This document shows positions 33,497 to 46,616 of a DNA stretch of 64,000 nt, piece after piece. The notes under the pieces were generated by a model. That model saw only the letters and a list, made by a program, of their open reading frames with translations. It had not been told where the DNA came from and made no database searches. The translations under genes and the position numbers were made by a program. The stretch comes from Amaranthus tricolor (lineage: Eukaryota; Streptophyta; Magnoliopsida; Caryophyllales; Amaranthaceae), in contig NC_080063.1 in the NCBI RefSeq assembly GCF_026212465.1, positions 7,931,702 through 7,995,701 of the forward strand, read 5' to 3'. Position 1 is the first letter of the stretch; the number at the start of each line of letters is the position of its first letter.

Positions 33497-36400
33497 CTAA
33501 GTACAATTTTCCCTAGAGATGCCAATCCTGTTATTGGGCACATCAAAAACTACTCTGTGGTTCTGCTGCTGCATATTGGCAATGATATTAAGGCCGGCGT
33601 TTACGTTTTCCGGGGAGGCGGCCATGGCGAGGCAGGCGATACTGGTGGAAGTGCTACGCAGCATGAAGTTGTCTTGTGCCAAGGACAAGTTCATGCCTTG
33701 GAACATGAATGTTATACTTGGTATGGTTATTGGTACGTTGTAGCATGTGTCGAATCCTCCTAGGGATGTCACGTTTGCTTTTCCCATTCGACGTCTGAAC
33801 TCGTCTCGCACCGCCGTGTAGGCTGGTACCACTAGCCGTGTGTACACCGTGCCTGAATTTTTAAGCGAATAGAATTTTAGCAGATCAATAAATAGAAGAA
33901 TAATTATATAAACCTAGTTGATAAAAAAATTATATATGCCTAGTTGATCAAAATTGTTAAATTGTGATCATCAAACTTTAATTGATTTTGTTAATATTTA
34001 ATCCGCTCTTATATTACATAATTATAAATTAATAGGATATTTTGGTATTACTTATTGAAAAATTTAGCTTATTTTGATACAAATAGAGAATTGTACGGTC
34101 AAACCAGCCAATGCTGCTAATATTTAAAAACTAGATGGTTGAAACAAGCTATTGCTATAAATAAGCTGTTTTTAAATACGCTGCACAGCTATTCTAACTA
34201 ATTATTAAAATCAACTGGTTAAATAAGTTATTGTAATAGAAAGCACGCTTAGATCGAGAGGCTGGACCTCTCGGACAGTCGGACCTCATGTGGCTTCACT
34301 ATTGCTTCTATGTTTGAAGTGTTGGTTCAGACAAGAAAAGAAAAAGAAAAAGAAAAAGTAAAATGAGGGCATGCATGGTAGTGAGTTGTGGTTGACAAAA
34401 ACATCTTTTGATGGGGTGAAAAGAAAGGTAATGGTCCTTTTCTATTCGGCCTGAACTAATTTTGGCCCGATATGATTTTTTTTGGGATCACTATGCATCA
34501 GAGTGGTTCAAAAGTTATTCGATCCGAAAATTCGAGCCGAAACCGAAAGCAAATCGATCCAAAAATGTGTTCCTTTTTTACGTTTATCGAACCGACATTA
34601 CTCGATTCGAAGTTATACCCGAACCGGTTGACAACCGAAAATGGGGAAACTAAACCCGAGCTGTAACCGACACATAACGGGTAACCGAGATTACCCGAAC
34701 CTAATAATGACCGATCGAGTCATATCCGATCCGAATGATGCTCGGAACCGAACTCGATCCGGCTAAAACGAACTTAACCCGAACGAAATTTAGATCGAAG
34801 TGCTGTAAACTTGAACCAATTTTAACATAGAAGTATGATCTCATATTCAATCATCTTATTAGTTATTCTAATAAAGTGATAAATATTTTAATAAAATAAA
34901 TTTTATAAATACATGATTTCATATATTTAGAGTTAATAATCAATGGTCAATATTTATTTAACTGCTTTTAATCAAATTAGATAAAAATTAATAGAACTTT
35001 ATAATTTTAATTTCCGGTCAAACAAATAAGGGTAACAATGTAATATGATCACTAATTGATTTAACTATTTTGTTTTAAGCGAAGGGAACTTTATCATCAA
35101 TTAAAAATGACTAACAACTTAATCTGATACCGATTCGATCGACAGTAATTAGTAATTCGTAGCCGAATTCTACTTGAAAAATACCCAAATCCGATTTGTA
35201 CTCGGTAAAACCGAACCAATTATTAACCGATGACAACCCGAGTCCGATTGAAACTCAGCACGAATTTCAACCGACACCAAACTGATGCTTACCCGATAGC
35301 TCGAATAAACCGATCATTAACCAAACCGTGACTAACCGATCCGACCCGAGTGTGACCCGTCGTAATACGCATCCAAAATATAACCGATTCGAAATATAAT
35401 TGAACCGAATGACACCCATCCGAAACCGACCCGATCACTCGAATGAACACCTCTAGTACGCACTATTATCTACTAATACAAATGTGAATATAAAGAGGTG
35501 TTTATTCATATCATCGGATCAGTTTTTAGTCGGTTTAAAATTAAGATTTGTGTCTATTTTAGTTTTTACATAATCATAAATATATTTTTAAAGTTAAGGT
35601 TAATTTAATTCAATTAAAAATCGAGTAAATATCAAATTATCAATTCTGTTTGTATAAAAAAGTCCGTAGTAGACTAGTAGTGATGCCCATAATCTTATAA
35701 TCTTCACTTCACGGGTCTTTTCTGTTCATTACTTTATAGATAGTGTGGCAACAGTGGCACTGTAGCACCTCATCTACTAAAAACTTGTTAAATGATAGTT
35801 GATCCTTATCTAATCTTAGCAAACTCAAAAGGAATCTGATCCGAAACACCAGATTTGAAATCGATCCTATGACTTAAAAGAACATTTCCATTTATAATGC
35901 AATGGAATGCATAAAAAAGCATTATGAAACAACTACTCCATCTGTTCCTTTTTATTGTCTACTTATTTTTTCCACGCATTTTCAAAGAAAATTTTAAGGC
36001 TCGATATTTCTTAGTTAGCATCATAAAAAATTATATATTAAAATTCTTTGAATCAAGATGAATCTAATAAGATTCCCACATGAACATATTTTTTCTTTAC
36101 TATATACTTTAAAAATTAAATTTAAATTTATCTCTCCTTAAGTGAAAAAACTTAAAACGGACAAACAAAAAAACGAATGGATTAATTAAAAATGAGAAAG
36201 TATATAAAACTTGATTATTGATTGATTAAATTAGAAAGAGTAAAAGGTAGTAACTACTAACCAGAATCAATAACAGTGCCTGCACCAGTATTAGGATTGA
36301 AAGCCAGAGCCTGAGGAGGAATGTCAACAGTTTTACGCCCAACCTTAATACCAATCAAATTCACATAATAAAGAGAGGGTCTTTTTGGATTCTTAAGTAA

Positions 36401-38047
36401 TGGTGTGTAATGTATCCTTTTTGGTTGGGCAACTGGGCCAAGTCTTAAGGACCCTGAAAAGTTAGAAGATCTAAAACTGGGTAGACAATAAGAGAAAGTG
36501 GACTTGTATAGGCTTTGGGTTTGAGCAAGAAGAGATAATGGACCTCGACCAAGACCCAGTAACCCTTGCGGTGGTACGGATGCTCCGGTTGTTTTTTGGA
36601 TGCATCCGAACACGTAGCCGGGGATTGGGTCTTGGGCTAAGGCTATTGTGTCTTGGGATAGCCCGGCTGCTAAGGTTGAGCCTCCATAGGTTTGGTTGAA
36701 GCTGCATAGGTTTTGGACACATGCCGAGTTTATTACCTGAAAAATGGATCAAAAACCGTAACACATTTATAAGAATAGACTATAGAAAAATACAAATTTT
36801 CGTGTGAGACGGTTTTATTTTGAGACACTCTTTATATATAGGCTGAATAGACTAACTAAGACAACTAATAACATATTGACTTTTGGAAGCCTTGTTTTTT
36901 TTTTTTTTGTTTACATAGATACGTTAGGGTTGGATTGATTGAGAATCAAATCACGTCAATTCCCAATTGAGGAATATAATATTTGTTGGTTGTTGCAATG
37001 AAGAGAAGACTTAATTTTCGAATTATAGAAGTCACTTAAATTTTGTTGGCTATTGATATGCACAATTAATAGTCTTTTTGGTCGTTGTTACTAACCATTT
37101 GTTTTATAAATTTTCATAAAATACATCATGTTATTCTATAATAATGAAATTATTGTTATAAAAAAGTTTTTTTTTCACAATTTTTTATTATTTAATATTT
37201 TAAGAGATTTCCCTACTGAAATTACACTAAATTTTCATTACCGATACCAACATTTAATACTGATTAATATATATACCGTCAATACTTTTATGAGATAAGA
37301 AAGCTTGTCAACAACTCCTACCATCCAAATCAACACCATTTGGAAACTTTGAGTACTCTTATTTTGTACAACCAATTTTACAAATTTATGATGAAAATGA
37401 CTTATACTTCATATATTACTCCTATTACTTAAAATTGAAGTTTTTAAGGTCCCATTAATAAGAATGTAAAATGAAGTATTGCAAAACAAACAGAATAATA
37501 ACCAAACTAATTAAAATTCATAAAACAGATTGAATAAAAGGAAAATGAAGATAAAAACCTGTTGACACTGTGGGGCACCACAAGCAACACTTTTAAAAGA
37601 AGTAGATTTATCAGAATTAAAATGGGAAGATCCACAACCTTGGCAGCCATTACAGGGCAACCAAGCAGCATCATTACTTGTATCTAAAGCCATTAAAAAT
37701 GTCTGAGCAGGGGTTCCAACTTTCACCCTTACAATGTATGTTGGGCTTTGGATCAGCTGCCGAGCCCAAGCAACCGGCGCTACCGACTTCCTAGCCACCA
37801 GGCTGGTCAGGTATTGCGACCGGGCTTGGTCCTCGATCAACATTTGGATCACACTTTCTTCCCAAGACATTTTCTTGGGCTTGAAGGGTGAGCATGGGCT
37901 TGATACATGGAATACTTTTAGGGTTGATCCTTTGTCTGTTGGGAGGTTGCAGTAGTGGGTGGGTTGGGTTTGCCCTTGTTGTTTAGATAAGGTGTGGAGA
38001 GGGAGGAGTAGGAAGAAGAAGAAGAGGGGAATGTGAAGAGATTTCAT
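33497..38047 (-). CDS. Secreted aspartyl protease, AED3-like, 439 aa
   Basis: A pepsin-type (A1) aspartic protease of the plant atypical class, expected in the apoplast. Three exons, 38047-37559, 36736-36262 and 33852-33497, join in frame (donors CAG|GTTTTT and TCTG|GTTAGT; acceptors TTTCAG|GTAA and TTCAG|GCAC). Residues 1-21 are a signal peptide (IPLFFFFLLLPLHTLS). The first catalytic aspartate is Asp122 in ALDTSNDAAWLPC, the second Asp320 in VIDSGTVYTR. The block PPQGLLGLGRGPLSLLAQ and the ending IANMQQQNHRVVFDVPNNRIG are typical of Arabidopsis AED3 (At1g09750) and relatives, as is DTSND in place of DTGSD. There is no plant-specific insert. AED3 is induced in systemic immunity; whether that holds here is unknown. 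Intron 2 (2.4 kb) is swollen by two MITEs. Confidence 0.92.
34499..35455. mobile_element. hAT-type element in protease intron 2
   Basis: Ends AGAGTGGTTCAAAA and TGAACACCTCTA match those of 49674-51771 and 55205-56173. The subterminal regions are packed with CCGAACC, ACCCGA and AACCGA words, and the internal order (GAGCTGTAACCGACACATAA, GAACCTAATAATGACCGA) is shared with 55205-56173. The 8-bp flanks CTATGCAT and GTACGCAC agree at five bases, so the duplication has decayed. No transposase. Confidence 0.8.
35936..36182. mobile_element. Stowaway-like MITE in protease intron 2
   Basis: Flanked by TA. Ends CTCCATCTGTTCC and (reverse complement) ATCCATTCGTTTTTTTG with a shared GTCC/GTC block inward. 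Non-coding. Confidence 0.6.
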
Positions 38048-38126
38048 GGCTATCTAGCTTTGTGTTAAGCTAGCTATACTACCTTACTAATGAAGTGAAG
38101 TGCCAAAAAAGGGTTGTTACTTGTGT

Positions 38127-38136
38127 GTATATATAG
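38127..38136 (-). promoter_or_regulatory. TATA box of the aspartyl protease gene
   Basis: CTATATATAC on the minus strand lies about 80 bases upstream of the start codon at 38047, a usual distance for a plant gene with a short leader. Confidence 0.65.
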
Positions 38137-39562
38137 TGGTAAGTCATGTGAGCAAGGGCAAAACAAACTAATGGGGATGGAGTAGGCTCCACTCCCTTGT
38201 CGAAAATACAATCTTGTGTTTTTATCTTATTTTCTCCGTACGGAAATACTTGCTACCGATGGTAACATATTCAGTGAAGAAATGTTACTATCAGTAGTAA
38301 GTATAATGGAACAGCGGAAGTATGTCCCTTACTAATATATACTCCCCTAATTTTTTTAGTTGTCTCCTTTTTTATTAGCAGTTCACCTCTATTGTTTCAT
38401 TTTCATTTTAAGACATACATTTTTAGGTGGTCTTTTTCTTAATATTAAAAATACCTGATATTGTACATGGCTCTACTATTTTAGGTGGTCTCCTTATTTT
38501 TTTAATATTAAAAATAATTTATATTGCACATGAGTCTACTATTTTAGGTAGTCTTCTCATTTTTTTTAAATATTTGTATGCAAGACAACTAAAATAAGAT
38601 TAAACAAAATATAATATGTAGTTAAAAAAAGTAAAAATATAAGAAAAATTACTATAGTTTAATGATCCAACATTGAAGTATGATAGATGAGTGAGTGTGT
38701 GTGTGAGTGAGTGAGGAGACTGAGTGAAGTGGGTTGTGGAGTGTGTGATAATACACTGCCTTCCACATTCTGTGCTCTCTCAGCTACTTTTGGCCATATT
38801 GGTAGAGTTGTAATCCCACTATGTGTTATACTCTGTCATATTCTACCTACTATTTTCATTTAATTTTTTATCAATATTTATTTATCATTTTTAATTTATA
38901 TTTTACTCTTAGTTTATAAGTTAAAATATAATTAGATGAGATCTTGTTTGATTTGTATCAATGTAAGGATTATTAATATCAATTTTTCATAATTTTTAAT
39001 TATGTATAATTCGAGATATTAAGGATTAAAATGCTGAATCGACAAGTATAAAAAATGATAAATGCTACTAATAGGTTGAATATGAGAGAGTTTGAAAATT
39101 GCTACATTTTCTTTTAAGTATATTCCATCCAAATTGTTATATTTTTATTTTTTTTTATATTTTTATTTTTTTTATGACTTATACTATTTTTTTAATTTTC
39201 TTTTTACCATATTTCTTGAGAAACACTAATTACTCTATGAACTTACAATAGCCTACCTTTTTAGTTACATTGAAAAATGAGTAGATAAAGAAATGGCACA
39301 CATTCTGAATTTATTTCATTTTTTTTGAATATGACTTTATTACTTTTATTTTTTATATTTTTTCTTATTTTAAATATAATATAAATTTGTCCCATTTTTA
39401 ACTCACTATACTTAACTTTTAGTCTTTGTGGCTAAAGCAAATAAAAATAAATAGCAGAAGATTAGTATTTATGCAAGAGCACATTATCAAAAGTAGGTAA
39501 TAATGTACCACTCACATTGAATACAAAACTTCAGGTTGACTTTCCACCATTCAAGTCTCCAC
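38137..39562. other. Protease upstream region and repeat debris
   Basis: It contains a short tandem repeat, listed separately. A decayed Stowaway interior at about 38877-39085 shares GAGATCTTGTTTGATT-GTATCAATGTAA with the MITE at 41459-41706. No gene seen. Confidence 0.5.
38421..38555. repeat. Imperfect tandem repeat, about 60-bp unit, three copies
   Basis: TTTTAGGTGGTC-type starts at 38421, 38479 and 38542, each followed by AATATTAAAAAT and TACATG/GCACATG. Confidence 0.75.
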
Positions 39563-40160
39563 TAGGGGTAGTCAATGGATCGGACCAAAAACGAGTTCTA
39601 CTGTAATTAAAAAGAAGTGGACTGTAAAAAGACTTAATAAGGGTTGAAAACGGATCTTTGTAAATAACATAATTAATACTCCCTCCTATTCACCCTAAGT
39701 GTCTCATTTCTTTATTGGGTCAAGTCACCCTAAATGTCTCATTTCTATTTTGTGTATGTTAACTTTACCAATTTATTCCTACTAAACTTAACTTTTTACA
39801 TCTTTACACTTACTAACCTCACTTTACAACTATAAAAATTTAAAAACTCCAGTTTTCTCTTACACATGTAGTCCCATTTGACCACCTAAAAAATGGTAAA
39901 AAGTCAAATGGGACACTTAAGGAGAATAGAAAGGAGTATATAATTTAAATATCATAAATGACAATGTCAATTGCATTGTTAATATCTTTCAATTTAATAA
40001 TTATAAATGATAATTTAATTGTTATGAATTGATAAAATAGGCAAGGTTGAGTCGGTCCGGCCCATTTAAAGCCCATATTAAGTTTAACCGGCCTTATCCA
40101 ATCCGGCTTATGTTTACTTAAGCCTGGCCCGATCCTTATTCGGCCCATTAAACACCCCTA
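39563..40160. mobile_element. hAT-type MITE, 598 bp
   Basis: Ends TAGGGGTAGTCAATGG and CATTAAACACCCCTA. The flanking 8-mers are GTCTCCAC (39555-39562) and GTCTCCAT (40161-40168), one mismatch. The right half is rich in GGCCCA and CCGGCC words. No coding. A Stowaway MITE is nested inside. Confidence 0.85.
39679..39936. mobile_element. Stowaway MITE nested in the hAT MITE
   Basis: A 258-bp unit flanked by TA on both sides. Ends CTCCCTCCTATTC and (reverse complement) CTCCTTTCTATTC, then a shared AAGTGTCTCATTT / AAGTGTCCCATTT. The canonical Stowaway terminal motif is present. Confidence 0.85.
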
Positions 40161-40189
40161 GTCTCCATCATGATCTGAATCACAATACC

Positions 40190-41215
40190 CAATGAGTCCG
40201 ATTTCATCTCTTCTAAACTTAAGGCATATATTCGATGTACTCTTACTTTTAAAGTATATCAACAACTATTTCACTGTATCCCAATCGTGTTTCTTCATAT
40301 ATTTCATGTGTCTATTGATCATGCTCAGTTGCTCACTGCTCGAGCAATGTCGAGTCTACAACGCACCATAGCATACATCACATACCAACAATATTCACAT
40401 GTGGAATACCCCTCATAGCATGCTCTTCAAGCAGGCTTTGTGAACAATCATCTCTTGAGAGCAAAAAGCAAAATCCAAGGGGAGTAAAAACAAGATGTGC
40501 ATTATCCATATGAGAACCTATTGCTTCTATCCCTAATTACCTCCATATTAAGAATCTTCTTTGTATCTCCTTATTCTTTCATGTCAAATTCTTAGACAAT
40601 TCTTCAAAGCCTCAACTTCAAGTAAAGAACTACTAGCAGCAAGCATAACATCTACATATACACACGATAAATTAAGGACCTCACACTAGTTCTCTTCATA
40701 TAGACAACAATCATAAGAACTATGTGCAAAACCATGTAACAACATGAAGAAATCAAACCTTTTATACCACTGTCTTGAAGATTGCTTCAAGTCGTATAAC
40801 GATCTTTCCAAGCCACACACATAGTCTTCATTACCCACTACCTCAAACCCTTCAAATTAAATTGTTTCAAGTAGATCTTCGCATTTTACTCAATGAGAAG
40901 AAATGTTGTTCCTACATCTAATTAATGTAACTCCATATCCTCCATCACCACCGAAGCAAATATGGCCACAATTAAAGTCTGCTTCACCATCAGAGAAAAC
41001 ACCTCATAGAAGTCAATACCTTCAACTTGAGAATAACCATTTGCAGCTACTCTAGGATTAGACAATATGGTGAACATCATCTTTGTTTCCTTTTGAAGAC
41101 CCATTTGCAACCCATAGGCCCGCTTACTCTTAAGTGCCTTCACAATAGACCAAGTATGATTCCTATCAAAAGATTTCATTTCTAGCTTCATGGCTCCAAG
41201 TTATTTACTTGCATA
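40190..41215 (-). pseudogene. Degraded Copia reverse transcriptase
   Basis: Minus-strand pieces in several frames: MKLEMKSFDRNHTWSIVKA, then a frame-shifted KLKVLTSMRCF (QVEGIDFYEVFS in the other frame), IYLKQ, SLYDLKQSSRQW and a CVYVDDMLAA-type active-site block, followed by traces of the downstream RT thumb. Many stops. No LTRs found. Confidence 0.8.
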
Positions 41216-41458
41216 TATCAAAGTTATAACTACCTTTATGCGCGGGGATCATCACAACAATTTCCAAACGTACCATAACAAATTTTATGAAAATCGAAAT
41301 TAAAATTCATTCTCATTCTCTTCATTTAATACCAATAATCAAACTTTCCATTATAACATGAATGGAATGGATGGATGCTGCAACTTGCAAGATACCTGGA
41401 TTTGTGAATTGAGTGCATAGTTATAGCTAGATTGTGATTTGTATACACATATGATATA

Positions 41459-41706
41459 CTCCCTTCAATTCTTTTTAATTGTCCTATTAAGTTTTTTGAC
41501 ACTATTCATCGATCACTCTTAATTTGTATTTTATTCTTGATGTTGACGTCAAATGAGATCTTGTTTGATTCGTATCAATGTAAATTTTATAAATATCAAA
41601 TTTTTATAATGTTTCATTATGCGCAATTAGAGATATTTAGAATTAAATTAGTGCATTGGATATTGTGCCAAAACGAAATGGGACAACTTAAAAGAATTGG
41701 AGGGAG
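41459..41706. mobile_element. Stowaway MITE
   Basis: A 248-bp unit flanked by TA. Ends CTCCCTTCAATTCTTTTTAA and (reverse complement) CTCCCTCCAATTCTTTTAAG, then TTGTCC on both. Non-coding. Confidence 0.88.
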
Positions 41707-42336
41707 TATGTAGTAATTATGAGGAATGTTATATCAAATGAATGAAATGCGACCAATTGGCTTTCCTATACACAAGTTCAGGCCGTATTTGGCCTAGGGC
41801 GGGCGGGGTGATGGTCCAAGGCCCCATATTTTAATAATTATGTAGCTTTAAGTCATCAAATTTAAATTTTAAAAAAAATTAAAAATAAAAATAAAAATGA
41901 GAAATGTTTAATGGTTCTTTCTTCCAAAACTAAATGGAAACTTTTCCATTTCCTAATTACTATGTTGATTTCAAGAAAAATTGCAAAACTTTTAAATTCT
42001 CATTACAATTTCAAGAAAAAAGGGGAAACTTCCATGTTTGAGTGTTTTATTCGAGTGATTAAAAAATTGTCTTTACAATTTTTCATTACAATTTCAAATG
42101 CTCGTAGAAAGTATTTTATATTAGTAATTAAAAATTGTTATCTAACTTTTTATTTATCTTTGCATTTGACATTACTATTAGTAGCAATTTTTTTAATTTT
42201 GTAGAAATTGAAAATTTGATATGCTTTATAAAATTTGAAAGGCGATAAGGGCCCCTATTTCTAATCTCGGCCTAGGCCACCGAAAGTTCAGAAATGAGCT
42301 TGCACAAGTTACTTAATAATTCTTAACAATGGAGAA
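41707..42336. other. Intergenic stretch
   Basis: AT-rich, no supported gene. The open frame near 41911-42204 is low-complexity and I do not accept it. GGCGGGCGGGG near 41800 and CGGCCTAGGCCACCG near 42269 flank it as a partial inverted pair (GGCCTAGG), possibly a decayed MITE. Confidence 0.35.
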
Positions 42337-42423
42337 TGTTAGAGTATATAAAATATTTTGGGGGCCTTAATAATAAGTTTAAGCTTTTGGTTGAGACCCC
42401 ACGACATGTTATATACTCTAACA
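42337..42423. mobile_element. Solo LTR-like copy of the TRIM family, fold-back
   Basis: Starts TGTTAGAGTATATAA and ends TTATATACTCTAACA, an inverted pair, with AAGCTTTTGGTTGAG inside as in the TRIM at 11622-11918. Flanks GAGAA and GAGAC match at four of five bases. Confidence 0.75.
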
Positions 42424-44681
42424 GAGACTTACAACTTATAGTGTACATGTGAAGAATTATTCCATTTGTCCTTTTCATTTTACACCTAAAGTATATGAGT
42501 GAAATTCAGTGAAAAAAATATTAGCTGGAGAATAAGACAAAAAAATTAATGATAAAAATGAACAATTAGGATGACAAAAGAAAATAAGTGTGTTGATTAG
42601 ATTAAAAGAAAAAAAGAGAAAACTTTGCCAAAATTATGTTAAAAATTAGTGGGATAAACGAAAAAGAAAAGTGATGCAAGTTAAGAGGAACAAAGAAAGT
42701 AATATTGTTCTCAAAATGAAAATTTATGTTTATAAATTTTACGCTTTTTATTTTAGTTTATCCTTTTTAATTTGCTATAATTTTTTATTTATATATATAT
42801 ATATATATATTCTCACCACTTTCTAACTCTAATACATACATTTATTTGTGTCTAATAGCCTTATTGCAATATCAAAAGCCACTTAGACATGAAGTTCTAT
42901 ACTTTTAAGTTTTAACAATGTTCAAAGTGAATAATATCGATTGTTGAAACCAGTTATGCACAAGATTATAAGCATATCATCGAAGATTCGGCTAATAATT
43001 AGACATAATCAAACAGCCGACGCTACCTTTATAAAAGTGTGACTTTCACAACAGATTTGTTCAATGTTATTCCTATTTCCTACGAGTGACTCTTATCACC
43101 ATCTTTTAGGTGCTAGCTTTTGTGCCATCCAAGGCAGACCCACTATCGCACGTAGTAGGCTTTAATCATTTTAAAAAACGTTAGCCGTTGGTTGTTTGTT
43201 ATTCTTTTTAGTCAACTTTTTGACTAGTAAAAAAATTAGATTTTTTTATTGACTTTTGAACCAGTTGAATAAAATAATTATTTAGGAAAATATTTAATAA
43301 AATATATATTGATTATTAGTTGTTTATTAGAGAAATTAAAAAAATCTACAAGCGTAACGCCAATAGAAAAAGCTAACAAAACTAGCCTTAAGGTTTAACC
43401 CATTTAAAACCTGCGTATTTAAGGGACCCCAAATAGTTGCACAAGTCTATACATGTAAACCCACTTTTAATATTATCCGCACAATTCAATCTCTTTCTTT
43501 ACTTAATACCATATTTATAACATTAAAAGACAAAAGTAACAATTTCACATAGCTTCTTAAACCTACCACTATCTCAAATGATTTTAATTCATTGGGACAC
43601 AAGAATAATGTATTATGACTTAAGAGGATACAACTATCATATTAACTTGTTGGTTGAGTTAGTTCATTGGCATAATATAAAAATTCAACGTGATAAAAGA
43701 CAATGATATAATCTAATCTTATTTACCGTTGGATTCAGTAATATAATTAACGTTAGATATTAAGTGAGCATGCATAGCTATGCTGTAACACATTGCTAGC
43801 AGAGGAATTAGTTATCTAATAAAAAGACATAATAGAATATATAACTTGTTACACTAAACTTTTAGTTGAATTATTGTTCGTACAAATTTGATAATAGAGT
43901 AAAGGAATGGTCCAAATAGGATTTTGATCGGTGCACCTTGGGTCTTGAGTGTCGGTGAGAGCATGCAAATTGTTGGCAAAGTTTGGGCAGCATTAGAGAA
44001 CAAAAAGGATCATGTGACATTGTGCACCTTATGAAAATTACTTTTTCCTATGCCTTTTGCTTCCACTTTGACTTTCTCCCCACTTTTGTGGGCCAGGCCA
44101 TCCCTCCATGATATTAGTCACTACCAACTAGTACATTTTTTCGCAAAATGAAAATAATATAGATTAATTTAAAAACTCATGCAATATATGATTTTGATTT
44201 TTTTAACATCGGTATATATATAAATATATGATATTGAAAATAAAACTAGAGATATTATATAATTGAAATACTTAGTTTTGACTTATAGATGTATAAATTG
44301 GCTCTGCAATTTTGGTAATTATCAATAATATATTATGCAGTATATTATATTCTCTAATTTACTCAATTTAACTATAAATAAATACTAGTCAAATATTTTA
44401 ATGGTAGAAATATTAATCAAGATCAAATGCAATATCATTTTTTTAGCCAATAAATGAGTTTTATTTGACAAACATTCTTTAGTTATGACACTTAGAATTT
44501 TTTAAACTTTTTTGTATAATGTATGATTTATCCGATAATTGCATGTCATTGGGCAAATACTCTTTAATTGTGACACTTGAAATTTTCCAAATTTTTTTTG
44601 TATAATGTATGATTATTCAAGTTTAGTTTTCCACTAAACCTATTGTAAGCATTTACTTTATTTACTTTTGGATAGTTAGTG
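42424..44681. other. Intergenic stretch
   Basis: No gene seen. A decayed Stowaway-like unit may lie at about 42462-42705 (CATTTGTCC at the left; AGGAACAAAGAAAGTA at the right). A (TA)n tract is at about 42791-42810. Confidence 0.4.
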
Positions 44682-45465
44682 TGTTTATTTATTAGAATAT
44701 TAGAATATCTTAGAATATCTTAGAATAATATCTCTTTGATTTCTTGCATATTTTTGTATAATCTTTGTGATTATGTAGAATATTAGGAAATATTTAGTTT
44801 CCTAAAGTGTAGTGACAATCTTGTATATATTGACATTAACATTAATGAGAAAGGCAACCCGAGTCATTCTTACATGGTATCAAAAGCTTCGGTTTTTGAT
44901 CCCGACTTTTTTTCTTTATTCTTTCTCTCCCATGGCCTCTTCTACCACAACCAAAGGTTCGTTTTCTGAAAATTCCGTTCATTTTAACAATCACGGCTCT
45001 TCCCACCATCGTGGTGGCCACCGCCACTCCCGTCGTGGTGGCCGGACCCACCGTGGCAGCCACCATGGCTCCGCCACTGTTTCTGGTCCCTGGCAGCAGC
45101 AACAACACAGGCCCAATGCTTTTACTTCTTTTCGGCCCAACAGAAATCACTCAGGCCCACCCTCATATCCCTCTTTTCCTTCTCCTAGTTGGCATAATTG
45201 GGCCGGCCAGAATTGGGCCCAGCCTGCTGCCCCCTTTCCCACTACATTTTGGGCTGCTCCTCATTCTTACAATAATGGGTATTCTGATGGTCTTCTTGGC
45301 CCACGACCGGCGCAAAGTTATCACACCGGGACTAATACTTCTATGAATTATATTTCTACGGACATCGATCATGCTATGAACACACTCTCTTTATCTACTC
45401 CGGATGAGCAATTTTATACGGATATCGGTGCCACATCTCACATGACTCGCTCTCAAGGTATTTTT
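44682..45465 (+). mobile_element. Copia element 5' end: LTR, primer-binding site and gag with deletion
   Basis: LTR 44682-44874 starts TGTTTATTTATTAG and ends CATTCTTACA, followed at once by TGGTATCAAAAGC (44875-44887). A gag frame opens at the ATG at 44932 (MASSTTTKGSFSEN), but it passes straight from the leader to an HRGGRTHRG-rich, QQQQ-bearing spacer and then to the protease start FYTDIGATSHMTRSQG. The UBN2 gag core is therefore missing. At about 45466 it joins hAT sequence. No 3' LTR is visible. Confidence 0.82.
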
Positions 45466-46519
45466 CGGATGAGCAATTTGAGGTTCCTAGTGAAGAAGAT
45501 TGAACTTTAGTTGCTCTTGTGTGTGAGAAGTTGGAGATTTTTTATGATACAACTCCTGTATTTTCCGGAAGAAAATACACTACCATTAATTTGTTTTTTC
45601 GATGTATTTGTGAAATTAAAGTTATTTAGAAGCAATGGTTAGAATGTGATGTGTAAGTTATTAAGTGTATGGCTCAAAAAATGTAAGAAAAATTTGACAA
45701 GTATTGGGAAGACATTAATGGATTGTTAGCTGTTGCATCTATTTTAGATCCAAGAAACAACATGGATTGTATTAAGTTTTATTTTGACTTGTTTTATGAT
45801 GGTTAAGCGGAGGTGCGAATTGAAAGAATTAGAAAGCTTCTTAATATGCTAGTTGATGAGTATCAAGAGAATAAGAATGAGGATTATGAATTACTTAGTC
45901 AAATTTCCAAGAAAAGGGTACATGTGCAATCTTCTAAGAGTGGATAGGATTTATGGGCACAAAATAAAATTGCTAAGACTAGCACAAAGAAAGTGGACCC
46001 AATCTTTGAAGTGGATCATTATTTAGCAAGTGAATTACTACCGGAATATGAAGAGTTTGATGTTCTTAAATGGTGGAGTAAGAATGATAAGTATCCAATT
46101 TTGAGAAAGATTGCCAAGGACATTCTTGCTATACCCATCTCGACCGTGGCTTCGGAAAGTGTTTTTAGTACGGGAGGAAGAGTAGTTAGTCCACACAGAT
46201 GTAGACTCCACTCCCATACTATAGAAGCACTTATGTGTTTGCAAAATTGGATGACCAAAGACCTTAAAGGTAATACACTTTTTACTTTTTTTTCCTGAAT
46301 TTTTTTCTCAATAATTGCTGGTGTAGTTGTATAACATTTATTTTATTTCATGTTATTGAATCATTTTAGATCCTTTACATTTTCTTTGGTAGTTTTCATT
46401 TAAAGGTACATCAGAAAATGTTTATGGTTGTTCAACTATAAATGAAGATTTTGATGTTGAAGGCGATGGTGAAGTAGTTGATATCATAAATTTGGTATTT
46501 TATTTTTAACATAAACTTT

Positions 46520-46616
<97 letters not shown>

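Noticed and set aside
41911..42204. Plus-strand frame of 97 codons
   Set aside because: AT-rich, low-complexity translation with no motif, no TATA box and no partner exon.
44812..45510. 232-codon open frame as a single host gene
   Set aside because: It starts inside a Copia LTR, covers the gag/protease leader and ends in hAT sequence; the true gag start is 44932 and the frame is chimeric.
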